From: Phoronis australis
Taxonomy: Eukaryota > Phoronida > Phoronidae
Reading direction: 5' to 3'
Assembly: GCA_002633005.1 (NCBI GenBank)
Contig: NMRA01000043.1
Location: 338,018-402,017, forward strand
DNA length: 64,000 bases
The notes beneath the pieces are model-generated. The model made no database searches. It was not told where the DNA came from and saw only the letters and a program-made list of their open reading frames with translations. The translations under genes and the position numbers were made by a program. Of the stretch, positions 12,701-21,700 are shown one piece after another (within the stretch, counting starts at the first letter, position 1; the number at the start of each line of letters is the position of its first letter).

Positions 12701-14839
12701 AAAAGCCAGGCTCGTAAATAATAAAAATGTCATGAAGTGCCGCAGAATTAGTCGAATTCGTCCGAAAATGAGAAGGCATTGTAGAAGTGTATCTGACAAA
12801 TTTCACGAAATTCCGTCAAGTGAGTAACTGAACTCCGAAGGTACAGAGGAAGCGTATACTAGAATTACTTCACAACGGTAGTCGTAGTCATCTGTCGTCA
12901 GCTCCACTGGAACACATTTGTCTACTTTCATCGAGATCCTCTAAGGGTTTTGGAGATGTAGCAGCCTAGGCAGAGATAACGATATTATGCACCTACAAAA
13001 ATGTGCCGCACAACAAACCATCCTTTCGTGAAGGTTTTCCCCAACATGATAATATCTTTCTGTAGGTGTTTGCAAAATGCTTACCTACTGAATAAAAACG
13101 TTTGATCGGTTTGTGTTCGTTTTCCACGAAACAAATCTTAATAAAATGTTAATTGCTGCTCCACAGTTCTGGTGGAGAAAGAAGACCCTTTTGAATGGCT
13201 CTAACCTAAAGGTGAGCTCTCTTGCAGCAAATTTAATCGGACAGGCACTCTTTTTTTATTCAATATAATAGGTGCAGTACAGATCACACAATTACAGGTG
13301 CTTTTTGTTCTAGTCAAGGAACAGTTAAGGTGTTAACTTACAGTGCTAATATGCACAAAGGTAATTTGACAATGGAGGAAAGATAAACACAGTAGATGCT
13401 AGGATTCATTAGACTACGCAAACAAGGTCAACACCTCGCCAGCGCTCTATAAATTCACAGTACTTCATTTTGTTTATATATATAAACCGTTCAGTAGAAA
13501 TGTAGAAAGCAACTTCCTTTTTAAACATTGCAAGGCACGGATGTTTGCACTTCAATCTTTGTTTATAAATGTGATATTTTCCGAGGGAAAGAATCATACT
13601 TTGTAAAATTGCCTCACCTGAACACCAAACAGAACTGATTTGACAGACAGCTCTAAACTAATTCCAACAGCATCTTCGAGCCAGTTATTTACATTATTCC
13701 AAAACTGCTGAGTTACATTACAAGACCAGTACACATGGACAATAGATTCAATTTCACTTAAGCAAAAAGTGCACAATGGGCTATCAGTTACGCCAATCTT
13801 GTATAAAAATTCATTACAGCCTATGATTCTGTAAATCAGCCTAAACTGGAACCATCTCAGAGAAGCATCTTCTGTGAATGAATGGATGTAAGAAAAAACA
13901 TTGTACCACCATTCTGCAGTATCAGGGAGATTTATTTTTTTACTCCACTTCATTTGACACTTTGTTTTTCCTCAATTCTGAGAGACAATAACGTGGTAAA
14001 TTTTATCTACTCCTTTGACATCTCCCAAATAACTTCAATGTATCGTGGACGACGCGGTAAAATTACTTGATGCTTTCCCTCTCTGAGATGACTCCAGCTA
14101 GCATATAATGAGCTTCGTAGACCGTAAAATAAAGTTACTTGAGGGGTAAAGTCAAATTTCTGTATAAACTCCTCATAATTAAGGAAACAACCATCAGAAT
14201 TAAGTAAGTCGTGTACACGAGTTCTGCCTTTTTGATACCACCGTTAATGGAAAACAGGCTTGTTATCTATCAGTATATTCGAACTAAACCATAGAGGCTG
14301 ATAAATACCATCGTTTTCAAAAGAATCTGAATTCATGGACACATTGAAAGACCTCTTTCCAAAATACATTAGAGGTCATCTTTGAAAAATAGAAATCCCC
14401 GAACATTAAGTAATTCTCTGAAACTCTTGATAACAGACCATTTGCTAAAACTGCCCATGGACTTGTAGTACGTACTTTGACAAAGTCAGGCACTCTTTGA
14501 GTCTATACGAGGGAAAGAAAGCTACTTACCAAACTTTACGCCTGGTATGAAATTATCTGCATTCAATTTTTTTAATGCGAAAACAAACGCTTCAAGGTTT
14601 TGAAACGACGCTGCATCTATTGGGGTTGAGCAGACCTCTGTTCCGCTACCAGGGCCAGGCTTCAAACGAAGCGGGAAGAAACCTCCTAACATAATGTCTC
14701 CGTTCATCTTCAACATCTTTTGACTTTCGCACGAATTGCCATTCACAAAGGTGGTTGTTAGGGCGCATATCATCGAAGCAAGCAACACCGAAAGTTGATT
14801 TGACATCCAACGATTTCCATGTCTGGAATCCGCTGCCAT
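2799..14839 (-). CDS. Class C GPCR-like receptor with three tandem Venus-flytrap domains
   Basis: Ten coding exons (complement of 2799-3749, 4205-5131, 5714-5907, 6351-7963, 8322-8455, 8652-9232, 9506-9716, 10414-10583, 11301-11426, 14530-14839) have GT/AG borders and matching phases and sum to 5217 nt, or 1738 aa. Order: signal peptide (hydrophobic LSVLLASMICALTTTF within the first 35 aa), flytrap 1 (about 40-470), short Cys linker (CSKCPC), flytrap 2 (about 515-950), Cys linker (CDKCAC), flytrap 3 (about 1000-1420), Cys linker (CESNCDHC, 1450-1457), seven helices (about 1480-1725) and a tail of under 20 aa. Class C hallmarks visible in the helices are the RAKAVHL step after helix 3, HEAKLLF before helix 6, and VPRLCAM at the end of helix 7, like the family's F-x-PK-x-Y. 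Cysteines at the start of helix 3 (ITCSV) and in loop 2 (SHCEV) could form the conserved disulfide. The protein should sit in the plasma membrane and sense an extracellular small ligand. The ligand is unknown. The full nine-cysteine domain of mGluRs is absent. Usual family length is about 850-1100 aa. Confidence 0.85.
4205..5131 (-). CDS. GPCR-like gene exon: main part of flytrap 3
   Basis: Encodes aa 1114-1422, phase 0 at both ends. It holds the core of the third flytrap: LQAMIDFLKEVRWSHVSLV matches the family's hinge and lobe-2 entry, and DPWMSQFWQEHFKC matches the W-x-x-FW region. It ends YYEVNKKISAVQ, which joins VGVWNG of the next exon. Confidence 0.88.
5166..5254 (-). pseudogene. Orphan flytrap-like coding fragment inside an intron
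   Basis: One minus-strand frame reads VLCNKIYDIGSLFCPDELI followed by DANGNVTDYD. It resembles the last part of a flytrap lobe: a cysteine helix, a CP pair, then the D-x-NG strand seen in the other modules. It is not needed, because the exons on either side join in phase and restore a continuous flytrap 3. A 75-nt cassette (5166-5240) would also keep the frame, so an alternative exon remains possible. I favour a relic of a lost or partly duplicated module. Confidence 0.45.
5714..5907 (-). CDS. GPCR-like gene exon: lobe 1 of flytrap 3
   Basis: Encodes aa 1049-1113. The acceptor TTACAG supplies GT to complete a Gly codon. It contains YLIFDDCDDPNRAKKLL, the family's 'D-T-C' turn and helix, and LFGGYSDKVTRAL, equivalent to the 'viGp-ss-vs' segment. 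It ends in phase 0 and reads directly into MTPVASSTMS of the next exon, the usual 'i-YASTS-LS' stretch. Confidence 0.85.
6351..7963 (-). CDS. GPCR-like gene exon: whole flytrap 2, linker 2 and start of flytrap 3
   Basis: A 1613-nt exon (aa 511-1048). It begins with VVIAGLFGV, runs through a complete flytrap (LLHCTGWTKTSVIGMSDASP, then LMDLVKHLGLKNLTVMYSEG, and ATIDAVLAFAHALHNL), the linker VGSWAKGILQLN with CDKCAC, and then the first strand and helix of another flytrap (FSFLGMVPIHKSD, INMKAMEFAAAKM). It therefore proves that two flytrap modules are covalently adjacent with no helix between them. Confidence 0.92.
8322..8455 (-). CDS. GPCR-like gene exon: end of flytrap 1 and linker 1
   Basis: Encodes aa 467-510. 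It starts IGHFSYGHLN, equivalent to VGxW of the other two modules, and carries CSKCPCLNPP. The donor after AG (phase 2) joins the A at the start of the next exon to give Arg followed by MLVGDSGVVI. Confidence 0.85.
8652..9232 (-). CDS. GPCR-like gene exon: lobe 2 of flytrap 1
   Basis: Encodes aa 273-466. It reads AHGVVVALYTS at the start, then NPWFSEYWKHLYNSS and SSVVSAVFAFANALKEAHG, parallel to segments of flytraps 2 and 3. It ends TKIYFDENGDM and KVTSRE before a GTAGGT donor. Confidence 0.87.
9506..9716 (-). CDS. GPCR-like gene exon: hinge region of flytrap 1
   Basis: Encodes aa 203-272. It opens with IWMKILTSILGWSHVSMIAG, the counterpart of LMDLVKHLGLKNLTVMYSEG in flytrap 2. Splice borders are TTTCAG and GTGAGT. 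Confidence 0.85.
10414..10583 (-). CDS. GPCR-like gene exon: lobe 1 of flytrap 1
   Basis: Encodes aa 146-202, from IIGEKYSANSMKIS to PYFSRTVANAGASVK. The TTGCAG acceptor leaves GT, which with the preceding G makes Gly, giving the family's 'v-GiIG' motif across the junction. Confidence 0.82.
11301..11426 (-). CDS. GPCR-like gene exon 2: start of flytrap 1 (42 aa)
   Basis: Encodes aa 104-145. The frame reads IAWDTCGDINRAQNSLMDYI then SVVMYP, equivalent to LNTCHNNSRSVRLVNQIL of flytrap 2. Borders are ATACAG and GTAACA. It fits both neighbours in phase. Confidence 0.85.
11502..11661. mobile_element. 160-bp hAT-like miniature inverted-repeat element
   Basis: The left end reads CAGAGGCGGATCTACG and the right end, on the other strand, CAGTGGCAGATCTACG. 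Runs of C and G inside pair with each other. CAGnGGCGGATC-type ends are widespread in miniature hAT-like elements. No clean 8-bp target duplication is visible. It lies in intron 1 of the GPCR-like gene. Confidence 0.6.
12149..12503. repeat. Two diverged tandem copies of a roughly 170-bp repeat
   Basis: 12149-12342 and 12343-12503 share ordered words: TTTCAGCrAATGyCTGGCAG, then an ATAGCTCAGGTCAAAGC-like stretch, then AATGCGTyTTTCGACnGTAAAA. A third related piece occurs near 26800-26890. These look like dispersed, decayed repeats in intron 1. Confidence 0.45.
13249..14515 (-). mobile_element. 5'-truncated, decayed L1/Tx1-like LINE (ORF2 C-terminus)
   Basis: Minus-strand frames give VHDLLNSDGCFLNYEEFIQK, then LRWFQFRLIYRIIGCNEFLY and LCTFCLSEIESIVHVYWSCN. 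The last is the zinc-binding zf-RVT region (C-x2-C, H-x4-C) found after the reverse transcriptase of L1-type LINEs. The final part, HIYKQRLKCKHPCLAMFKKE, matches the usual ORF2 tail. Stops and frame changes interrupt it. The A-rich 3' end (AATAAAAAAAG) is at about 13249-13259. It sits in intron 1 of the GPCR-like gene in the same orientation. Confidence 0.8.
14530..14839 (-). CDS. GPCR-like gene exon 1: signal peptide and first strand/helix of flytrap 1
   Basis: Encodes aa 1-103. The chosen ATG (14837-14839) has the context AAAATGG. A second in-frame Met (position 12) begins a tighter signal peptide, SNQLSVLLASMICALTTTFV. The mature part reads IMLGGFFPLRLK and SFQNLEAFVFALKKLNAD, classic flytrap starts. 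The donor is GTAAGT at 14524-14529. Confidence 0.82.
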
Positions 14840-14894
14840 TTTTGTTTGTCAGTGATGTGAGTTTGCTAAGTTGTGTGCTCAAAATAACCTTTCG

Positions 14895-14901
14895 CTTTAT
14901 A
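14895..14901 (-). promoter_or_regulatory. Candidate TATA box of the GPCR-like gene
   Basis: CTTTATA on the plus strand reads TATAAAG on the minus strand, 56 nt before the ATG. It would place a start site near 14868. Only motif and position support this. Confidence 0.35.
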
Positions 14902-15280
14902 TTGTGAGGATGAATGTACCTTTTGTTCGTGTAAGCGCTCTGTCAAGTTTCGTACACTAGGTGAACTAGAGGTTGATGACCCGTAAACAACATACCTTCA
15001 CTTGATGGTTGTGTAATTCATGAGAAAAATAGGTGATGTAGAGTCCAAGGCCTATAGTTGCTGGCTCATACATTTAAACTGAACGACTGAGGCCGCGTTC
15101 CCGTCCGAGAAGCGAACTTAGATTTAGACTAGTTACGGCTATGAAATTCAGTGGTCTGAACTTATGCGCCATACTACAATGAAAAGTGATTTCAGGATTT
15201 CCAGGCTAACATTTCGCTATTTTTGAAACCATGCTCGGCCCATGAAATGTCACGCCGGCAGACGTCACATGAATCCTAAT

Positions 15281-15340
15281 TGTATAACCTAGTCTCAAAC
15301 AATAGCGAACTGTATAACCCAGTCTCAAACAATAGCGAAC
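15281..15340. repeat. 30-bp direct duplication, two copies
   Basis: TGTATAACCTAGTCTCAAAC followed by AATAGCGAAC is repeated at once with a single difference (CCT to CCC). Confidence 0.9.
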
Positions 15341-15431
15341 TGTCAGCTCTTTCCCGAAATTACCTCTAATTTAACTGAGGAATAATTTGAGGTCAATTTC
15401 ATACTAGGCAAGTGGAAAACTCAATTTTTTT

Positions 15432-15946
15432 GGCCCTTTCATACTAACGTCGGCGATGTTTATGGAGCTGCACTCATGCACTATGAGCGGTTAACTTTGG
15501 TTCTGAATCGAGGTTTACAGCGCCAGTTACTAAGTTCGCTGTAAACAGGTGGATTAACAGCGGAGCGTCGACGATGCGGGGCAGTATGAACGGTCAATTC
15601 CGGTCTCATCGAAGTTATCGCCAGGAGCTACTGCTATCGTCAACAATTAAAGGCCATTGTTGTCGCTAATAGTTGCTTATATTTTGCTCGAATAATCATC
15701 AATCAAATTGAATAAGTTTTACGTCAATATGCACATGTAGATGTTCTTTAATTGTCACTTTAAAAAAATCTTGGCGCGCACGGGATACATCAGCGCTACC
15801 CGTTGCAATTACTTCAATGACGACCGTGTCACCTACCGTTTACTTCGATGTCGTTAACCACCGAAGCTGGTATGAACGATTCAATTGACTTCGCAGTTTA
15901 CAAGGAATCTCCGCTCATTTCGTAGTTAAGTTAGTATGAAAGGGCC
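15432..15946. mobile_element. 515-bp miniature inverted-repeat transposable element
   Basis: The left end GGCCCTTTCATACTAAC is matched by GTTAGTATGAAAGGGCC at the right end, giving a 17-bp perfect inverted repeat. Weaker copies of the word (AGTATGAACGG, GGTATGAACGA) occur inside. The interior has no coding frame. T-runs flank both ends, so the target duplication cannot be read with certainty. Confidence 0.65.
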
Positions 15947-17768
15947 TTTTGAGATAGAAAGGCGGGTTTACTAGCCACTTTGCAGGCAGCATCTATGAAA
16001 AGACTCCGATTTGTTGGGCAGAGGTTTTATACCGTAACAAAACCGTTTGGTCAGTAAATGTCTTAAAGTCAACTGTTCACTTTAGAATTAAAACCGAATG
16101 AACAACGTGTTTACAGAATTGAATAGAATTCGAAGCCCTAAGTACTGTTGCACACTTACCGAATCCGTCGTTGGACGACCGTCGACTCTCGACTCAAAAG
16201 CCCAAAATGACCACGGATCATGATCGGTTCTTGATTGTAATACATACACTAACCTTGGAGAAAATATACATGTACGGACATGTATAACTGTAAGGACACG
16301 TCCGTATATAAATTTATGAAGCTCATGTCAACAATTGATCATGAACAATTCTAAATATGTTTTCTCAGCTTTTCAACTCCGCGAGAACTTGTTATGCGTC
16401 GGTTTTTGAACTATGAGCCGATGGCCTTTATGACAAAGCTAAAATTGATTGATAAATTGATCGATTGATTAAAGTTCTAAAATGTCTAATAAGGATGGAT
16501 ATTTAAAAACCTGTGATATTTTGTACACAATGTCCCTCTTTATAGATCATGTCAAGCCCACTGTTTAAAACTTACGTTACTACTTGAGTACGGTTTTACT
16601 TTCGCCTGGCTAAATGAGGAAATTGGTTGTAAACAATTACTTACGGAAGATTTTAAGCAACATTGATATTGACATCCAACCTCGGTATCTAACTATGGGA
16701 AGACAAGAGGTATTACCAAAGTGTGCGAAGTGTGTATAAAATTTTCATAGGTGAATTCGTGTTCCAAAATACGCACTTTTCTCCGCCATGGGGTATTAGC
16801 ACGGATTCTGCGAAAGAAAGACGTGCGTTGATTAGAGCCAGGCAATAGGATAGTTACGCTTGCCGTGTTATTGGAGCAATGTGGGAATTGAAACACATAA
16901 TTATACTGTTGGAATGTTCTCAATATGGCCCTAGAACGCCAACTTGATCTCGCGCTGCTGAGGTTGTGCAGTGCAGGCGTGTCATATGCTAGCATTCTTT
17001 CCGGTGTTGGCTATTCCTACAGAATTTACTGTCACTGAAACTTTTCGCAACACCGCTGTTTTTCAACCGAATTACATAAGAGTCATATCATAAGAAAGCC
17101 ATTTGTCAGTTCATGATGATGTATGATTATAGCAGAAGCAAACGATAATAATTTAATTCATAAATAATCGTCATTTCGCGTACGTTTAAAAAATAGGAAA
17201 TCAACCCGAAATGTTTTATAGATGATTAATTAATCCAGCAGGTAATAATTTGAAATGAATCAAAAGATTGCTACCCTATCAAGACAAAGATTTTAGAATA
17301 TGGATCCCTCACAGTTGCTGTGAAGAATTTAGTCAGGCATTCATCTAAAATTATATATCTTAATAATTGTACCTTTGATGCCGTTTGATACCGGTGTTCT
17401 GTAAAAATTCAGAATGCAGTGACATTCAAATAATGTGATAAACTAATTATTACAACTACCTGTCCGAAATTTGCAGATAGGACTAAAGGCTTTCTGATAG
17501 ACAGAAAACGAGCAAACATCTATTGTGTAGGATTGAAATGTGCTGTGGATAGATTACTACACAGGCAGCATTGTAGGTCTTTCCATAGTAGTTTGTAAAT
17601 AACTGAACTCATTTGTTCAGAAAGTAAAAATTAATTAATAATCCTGATACATGCAGTGTGTGTTACCATAAACAAGAGACATTGGAACATGTTTTTACAA
17701 TTGTGTTACTTAAGAACGTGGACTCTCGAAAATAACAATATTCACGACAAAGAGACGAATGAACACCT

Positions 17769-18916
17769 GGGCCCGGTCTCCAATCTTCGTGCTCAGACTC
17801 ATTCTCATACTCGAGATTTCATACTCAAAATCGTGCTCACTGGAGTCGTACTCAAAAAAGGGCGTATCTAATGTCGCATTTCGAGTAGACTCCAAACGCC
17901 AAACGTACTCAAATCTGAGATTCATACTCGAGTTGCTATGGAACTCTTTATGATGTGAAATGTAAAACCACACAAAGTCGCGCTGATTCATCATTCTCTA
18001 TTGGCATAGACCACCCCAGCAACTACATTATCGTCTGCTGTCGCTACAACTACAAGAGTAGGCCTATAACGTGGAATTCTGAGTGTTCTGTAACTGTTAT
18101 TCATTTTTTCAGTTTCAATACAATATTCTTAAACCATTTCTTTGATACATTTGACAATTATTAAGCTTTACTTCTTGAGTTTCTCATCTCTCGAAAATAT
18201 CTTAAGAAATTTGTAACAGCTTATCACATCAAAGAACCCCTTTTCTCTCTTGCTAATTTAGTATTGACATAGAACCCATTGCTGTGTAGGTGTACGCTGA
18301 TGTCAAAGCTTTGATACTGTATCTTTGTATTTTACCGGGATGTATCAAGTTAAATGACATTTGACGCGTGAATTAAAAAACAACACACGTGCAGGAATTC
18401 AGAGTTCAACAGTGAACGGGACGAGACGTCTACTTAGAAATCAGCAAACAAAATCTGGAATACCATTCGGGGATCAAGGAATTATAGATGACTAAACTAT
18501 GACATGAAATGTACCTGACAGGGAAGCGAACTTTATTTAACTTTCCTCACCTCCCCGTCTTTTGGAAACCCTACAAATCGTAGACACGCCTACTGAAATA
18601 AGTTATAAGGGCAGCACAAACTTCTCACACGACTTTTCCCACAACTGCTTTCGACATTTGTAATGACTCGCCGACAAGGGATTAGAATGCGCCTGTTGCC
18701 AGGAATCGTAGACTAAGGAGTTTATACATTGGCGGCGATGACATGCAGTGATACTGCGAGTTAATAAGGTGAAAAATAAGAAGATTTAAAATGAAAATTA
18801 TTATCTCTAAACTGAAATTGAAGCGCTGAAATATGGTAAGAGGACTTAATTTGCTGAGTCTGTTGGTGGCCTTTCGATATTTTGTTTTGTCGCTCGTATT
18901 TATTTTCGAGTACGAT
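17769..18916 (+). mobile_element. Left arm of a foldback transposon (copy A), family with GGGCCCGGTCTCC ends
   Basis: It begins GGGCCCGGTCTCCAATCTTC and carries arrays of TACTC/GAGTA words, as does copy C at 23776. The match to copy C continues through the interior until TTTTCGAGTACGAT at 18916, where a second transposon is inserted. The remainder resumes at 21549. Confidence 0.75.
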
Positions 18917-21548
18917 CAAGGAGTGTACTAGTACAGGAGAGTTCACTTCGCCATTTTACCATTCGCCACAATGGTTACCGTTCGAAACACTAGCGCCCCA
19001 AGCGGTGAATAATCAACACTTAGGAGCGCAGTCCGAACAATGTAAACACTGATGAATTCATACTTCAATGACATTCAACGTGCAATAAAACTACTGTGTG
19101 ACTAAAAATGGTTAGAATACATAAACTAACATCCACTTACAATAGAATGAGAAAGAAAATGTGTATTTTAATCAATATTAAAGTGTATTTGTTTTTATTC
19201 TCTTGAAGCTCCCTTCAAAATCCATCATGGTTTTGTTTCATGTTTGAGTGCTTAACACGGTAATTATCGTTCCTTATAACAGTTCATACCTCCATGGATT
19301 ACATAATTTGAATGATTTCTTCTGGGGGTTCAGAGGGGAATTGCCCCCAGGTGCCAGCTAAGGGGGTACCAGGCAAAAACCAGGTGGGCGCCAAATGGGT
19401 GTTGACCCCCTCGCAGGGGGGTTACATGGGAGGAGTGCTAAACAGGTAAAAACCAATGAGTATGTATGCCACATGGGTGTTGAGCCCCTCCCATCGCCAC
19501 ACATTTTGATTGCTCCCCTGACCATTGACAAACATGTTGCTCCCAGCTCACTGCTGGTTTCATCTCCACCCAACAATTTCGCATGTGTTCCCTATTCAAT
19601 GCACCAGGCTACTAGCAATGCAGACAATTGTTTTGTGCAGTGGGTGTTACACAAGTGAGAAGAAGAAAGCAAGACAATTCATCACTACCACAAAATTACA
19701 ATTTTAGGACATTCCAATACTTCTTAGACATGCCAGTATAGGGCTCAATTCCACTCTCCCACTCACCAACAGTCACTTGCTAATCTGTAGAATAGCTCAC
19801 AACTTACCAAATGAAGTAACATTGAGTATATCATCACTCATAACTATTCAGAGTTCAAAATATCATGACAAAAAATTAAGAGGTACTGAACAGCAATCAA
19901 AATATTCACTACCCACATAGCTTTATACAAAATTGAATTAAAAAGACTGATAAAACCAAAATTTTATTTTATATACCCACTGTTCCTATTAGTAAATATT
20001 TCAGGTAAGTTAAAACCAGAACACAAGATCATATCTGACACCTAGCCACAACTGGGGCTTAAATTAATCACAATCTCCAAAAACGTACAAAATAGGTAAC
20101 ACATACACCAACCAAATACAACAAGAAAATCTGACCAACCTTGTCACTCTCTATTAATTCACTAGTAAACAACAGCACTTTTCGCCAAAGAAATGTGTTA
20201 TAAATAAAGCTGAAAACTAACTTACTCTGAGAAATTTTATCATCGAGAAGCAAAATGATACGGATAGCTTGGGTTTAACAAAATTTCAGCCCACCACTCA
20301 GATTCTGAATGATCCATCAGTTTCATTTTGGCACTCTCCAAATCACAGGCTAACCATTCATAAAATTTTTCAATCTGATCAACCTTAGTAAAATACGAAA
20401 ACTAGATTTTGACTAATTGTCCTTTCTACACGTGATGTTCCAGTACTTGCTTTGTGAGACGATAATCAGAAATGCAAAAAAGCATATTCCAGAGCTGTAA
20501 TATAATTTCCGGAGAACTTTTTGACCCTGACATCTTCATTTTTGATGGATTCGGGACATCAAATATTGTTCGGGCGCTGCAGTCAGTACCAGCTTGTTCT
20601 TCATTCATGAACATGGACTCCTCGAAGTGATGAGAGCATAACTTGCAGTTCTTGGACAAATAGGATGCATATCTATTCATAACGTCAGCTCCCAGCGCTC
20701 GTACCTGAACAGAAATCAATGACTGAGAGACTCAGGAACAAACCTCATACTCACTAGGTTCACAGAAGACTGGTACACTACACTACATAATTGCTGTCGT
20801 ACAGTGATTGTGATAGAGACAAAAGTGTTTTGGTGTCAACTGAAAAAAACTCGGATTCAAGTGTTGATCCACGGATATTTTAACAGGGCCGCGCTTCCGC
20901 ATCATTGACACATAGAATTAATTTTTTAATGCCGCACTACATTAAAATTATGTTGAATTTTTCACCTTTTCACCGAGACCCACAGATTCTCTAACTTGAC
21001 TCATGACAGACTTGTGGCCCTGTGGCTGTGATTGTGCCATGGCCATGTCACCAGTCATATTACCCATGGGCATGGGCATGGGCATGGGTATGTTTTCCTA
21101 AAATTATCCCTGCGATCGTACGGGTGACATTTGGATTTGGAATTCATGGACTGCAAGTATCCAAAAAGCTGACGATCAAATTGTACGTTCCTTCCGCCGG
21201 CAGCCCGGCTGTACAGTATGCCTAGCCTACACTGTAGACAACAGTGGCAACGGGACTGCGACCGACTTGTCTAACAACAGTGAACAGAACACACAAAATG
21301 AAAGGCAGTGTATCATATTATTGAATAACAGATAATGCTTACCTTTCTGGATCCTTAGGAAACCTAAAAATGACACGTCTGGGGTTTTCGATGATGAATT
21401 CATGCAATTTATCGCACTGCAAAATGCGTCCTTCCCCATTGTTTTGGCGCTTCCTGGTTGACAGTTGCTTAGTCACCACTTGGCGGCGCTAGTAGTAGCG
21501 GTAACAGCGAACTCACAAGTGAACTCTCCTATACTACTAAACTCCTTG
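18917..21548 (-). mobile_element. 2632-bp DNA transposon with 32-bp inverted repeats and THAP relic, P-element-like
   Basis: The left end CAAGGAGTGTACTAGTACAG and the right end on the other strand CAAGGAGTTTAGTAGTATAG continue into a shared AGAGTTCACTT, with 29 of 32 positions equal. GTACGAT lies directly outside both ends (18910-18916 and 21549-21555), a 7-bp target duplication. Removing the element rejoins the host repeat exactly. A broken THAP-domain gene on the minus strand starts just inside the right end, the layout of P-element-type transposons, whose ends are 31 bp and whose duplications are usually 8 bp. The 7-bp duplication is a mismatch to that assignment. No catalytic domain is recognisable, so it is probably non-autonomous or decayed. 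Confidence 0.8.
20426..21439 (-). pseudogene. Frameshifted THAP-domain (zinc-binding DNA-binding) transposase remnant
   Basis: Exon 1 (21343-21439) starts MGKDAFCSAINC, the THAP C-x-A-x-x-C opening. After SF the open frame drifts to GFLRIQK, while the next frame gives RFPKDPE, the conserved THAP core. One base must therefore have been gained or lost in the T-run. A GTAAGC donor (21337-21342) and a TTCAG acceptor join exon 2 (ending at 20704). There CKLCSHHFEESMF supplies the second THAP half (C-x-x-HF), and FDVPNPSK the usual 'P-T-iF' end. The phase at the junction suggests a second frameshift. THAP domains recognise transposon ends in P-type transposases. Confidence 0.65.
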
Positions 21549-21700
21549 GTACGATTTCAAGCACACTGCCAGACCAAACTTGAAATTTGGAGCGTATACT
21601 CGGAATTTTACTCAAAATCTTACTCGAAATATAGATGAGATACGCTTCAGTTCGAGTATACTCGAAAATTGAGTACATGCTCGAAATTTCGAGAACAGAT
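21549..21700 (+). mobile_element. Right portion of foldback copy A, up to the palindrome centre
   Basis: Resumes with GTACGATTTCAAGCACACTG and matches 24940-25090 of copy C (CCAAACTTGAAATTT, TAGATGAGATAC). It meets copy B tail to tail near 21700. The right terminal GGGCCC end is absent here. Confidence 0.7.

Larger units (their letters stand above)
14907..17768. other. Upstream flank of the GPCR-like gene, non-coding
   Basis: No gene recognised. It contains a 30-bp direct duplication and a miniature inverted-repeat element (listed separately). The longest frame (16693-16995, minus) has no recognisable domain or splice context. Confidence 0.5.

Noticed and set aside
16693-16995. 100-aa minus-strand frame upstream of the receptor gene
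   Set aside because: No domain and no start or splice context. Treated as chance.
21022-21225. Plus-strand frame with WAWAWAW repeat
   Set aside because: Arises from an ATGGGC hexanucleotide run inside the P-like element, with no homology seen.
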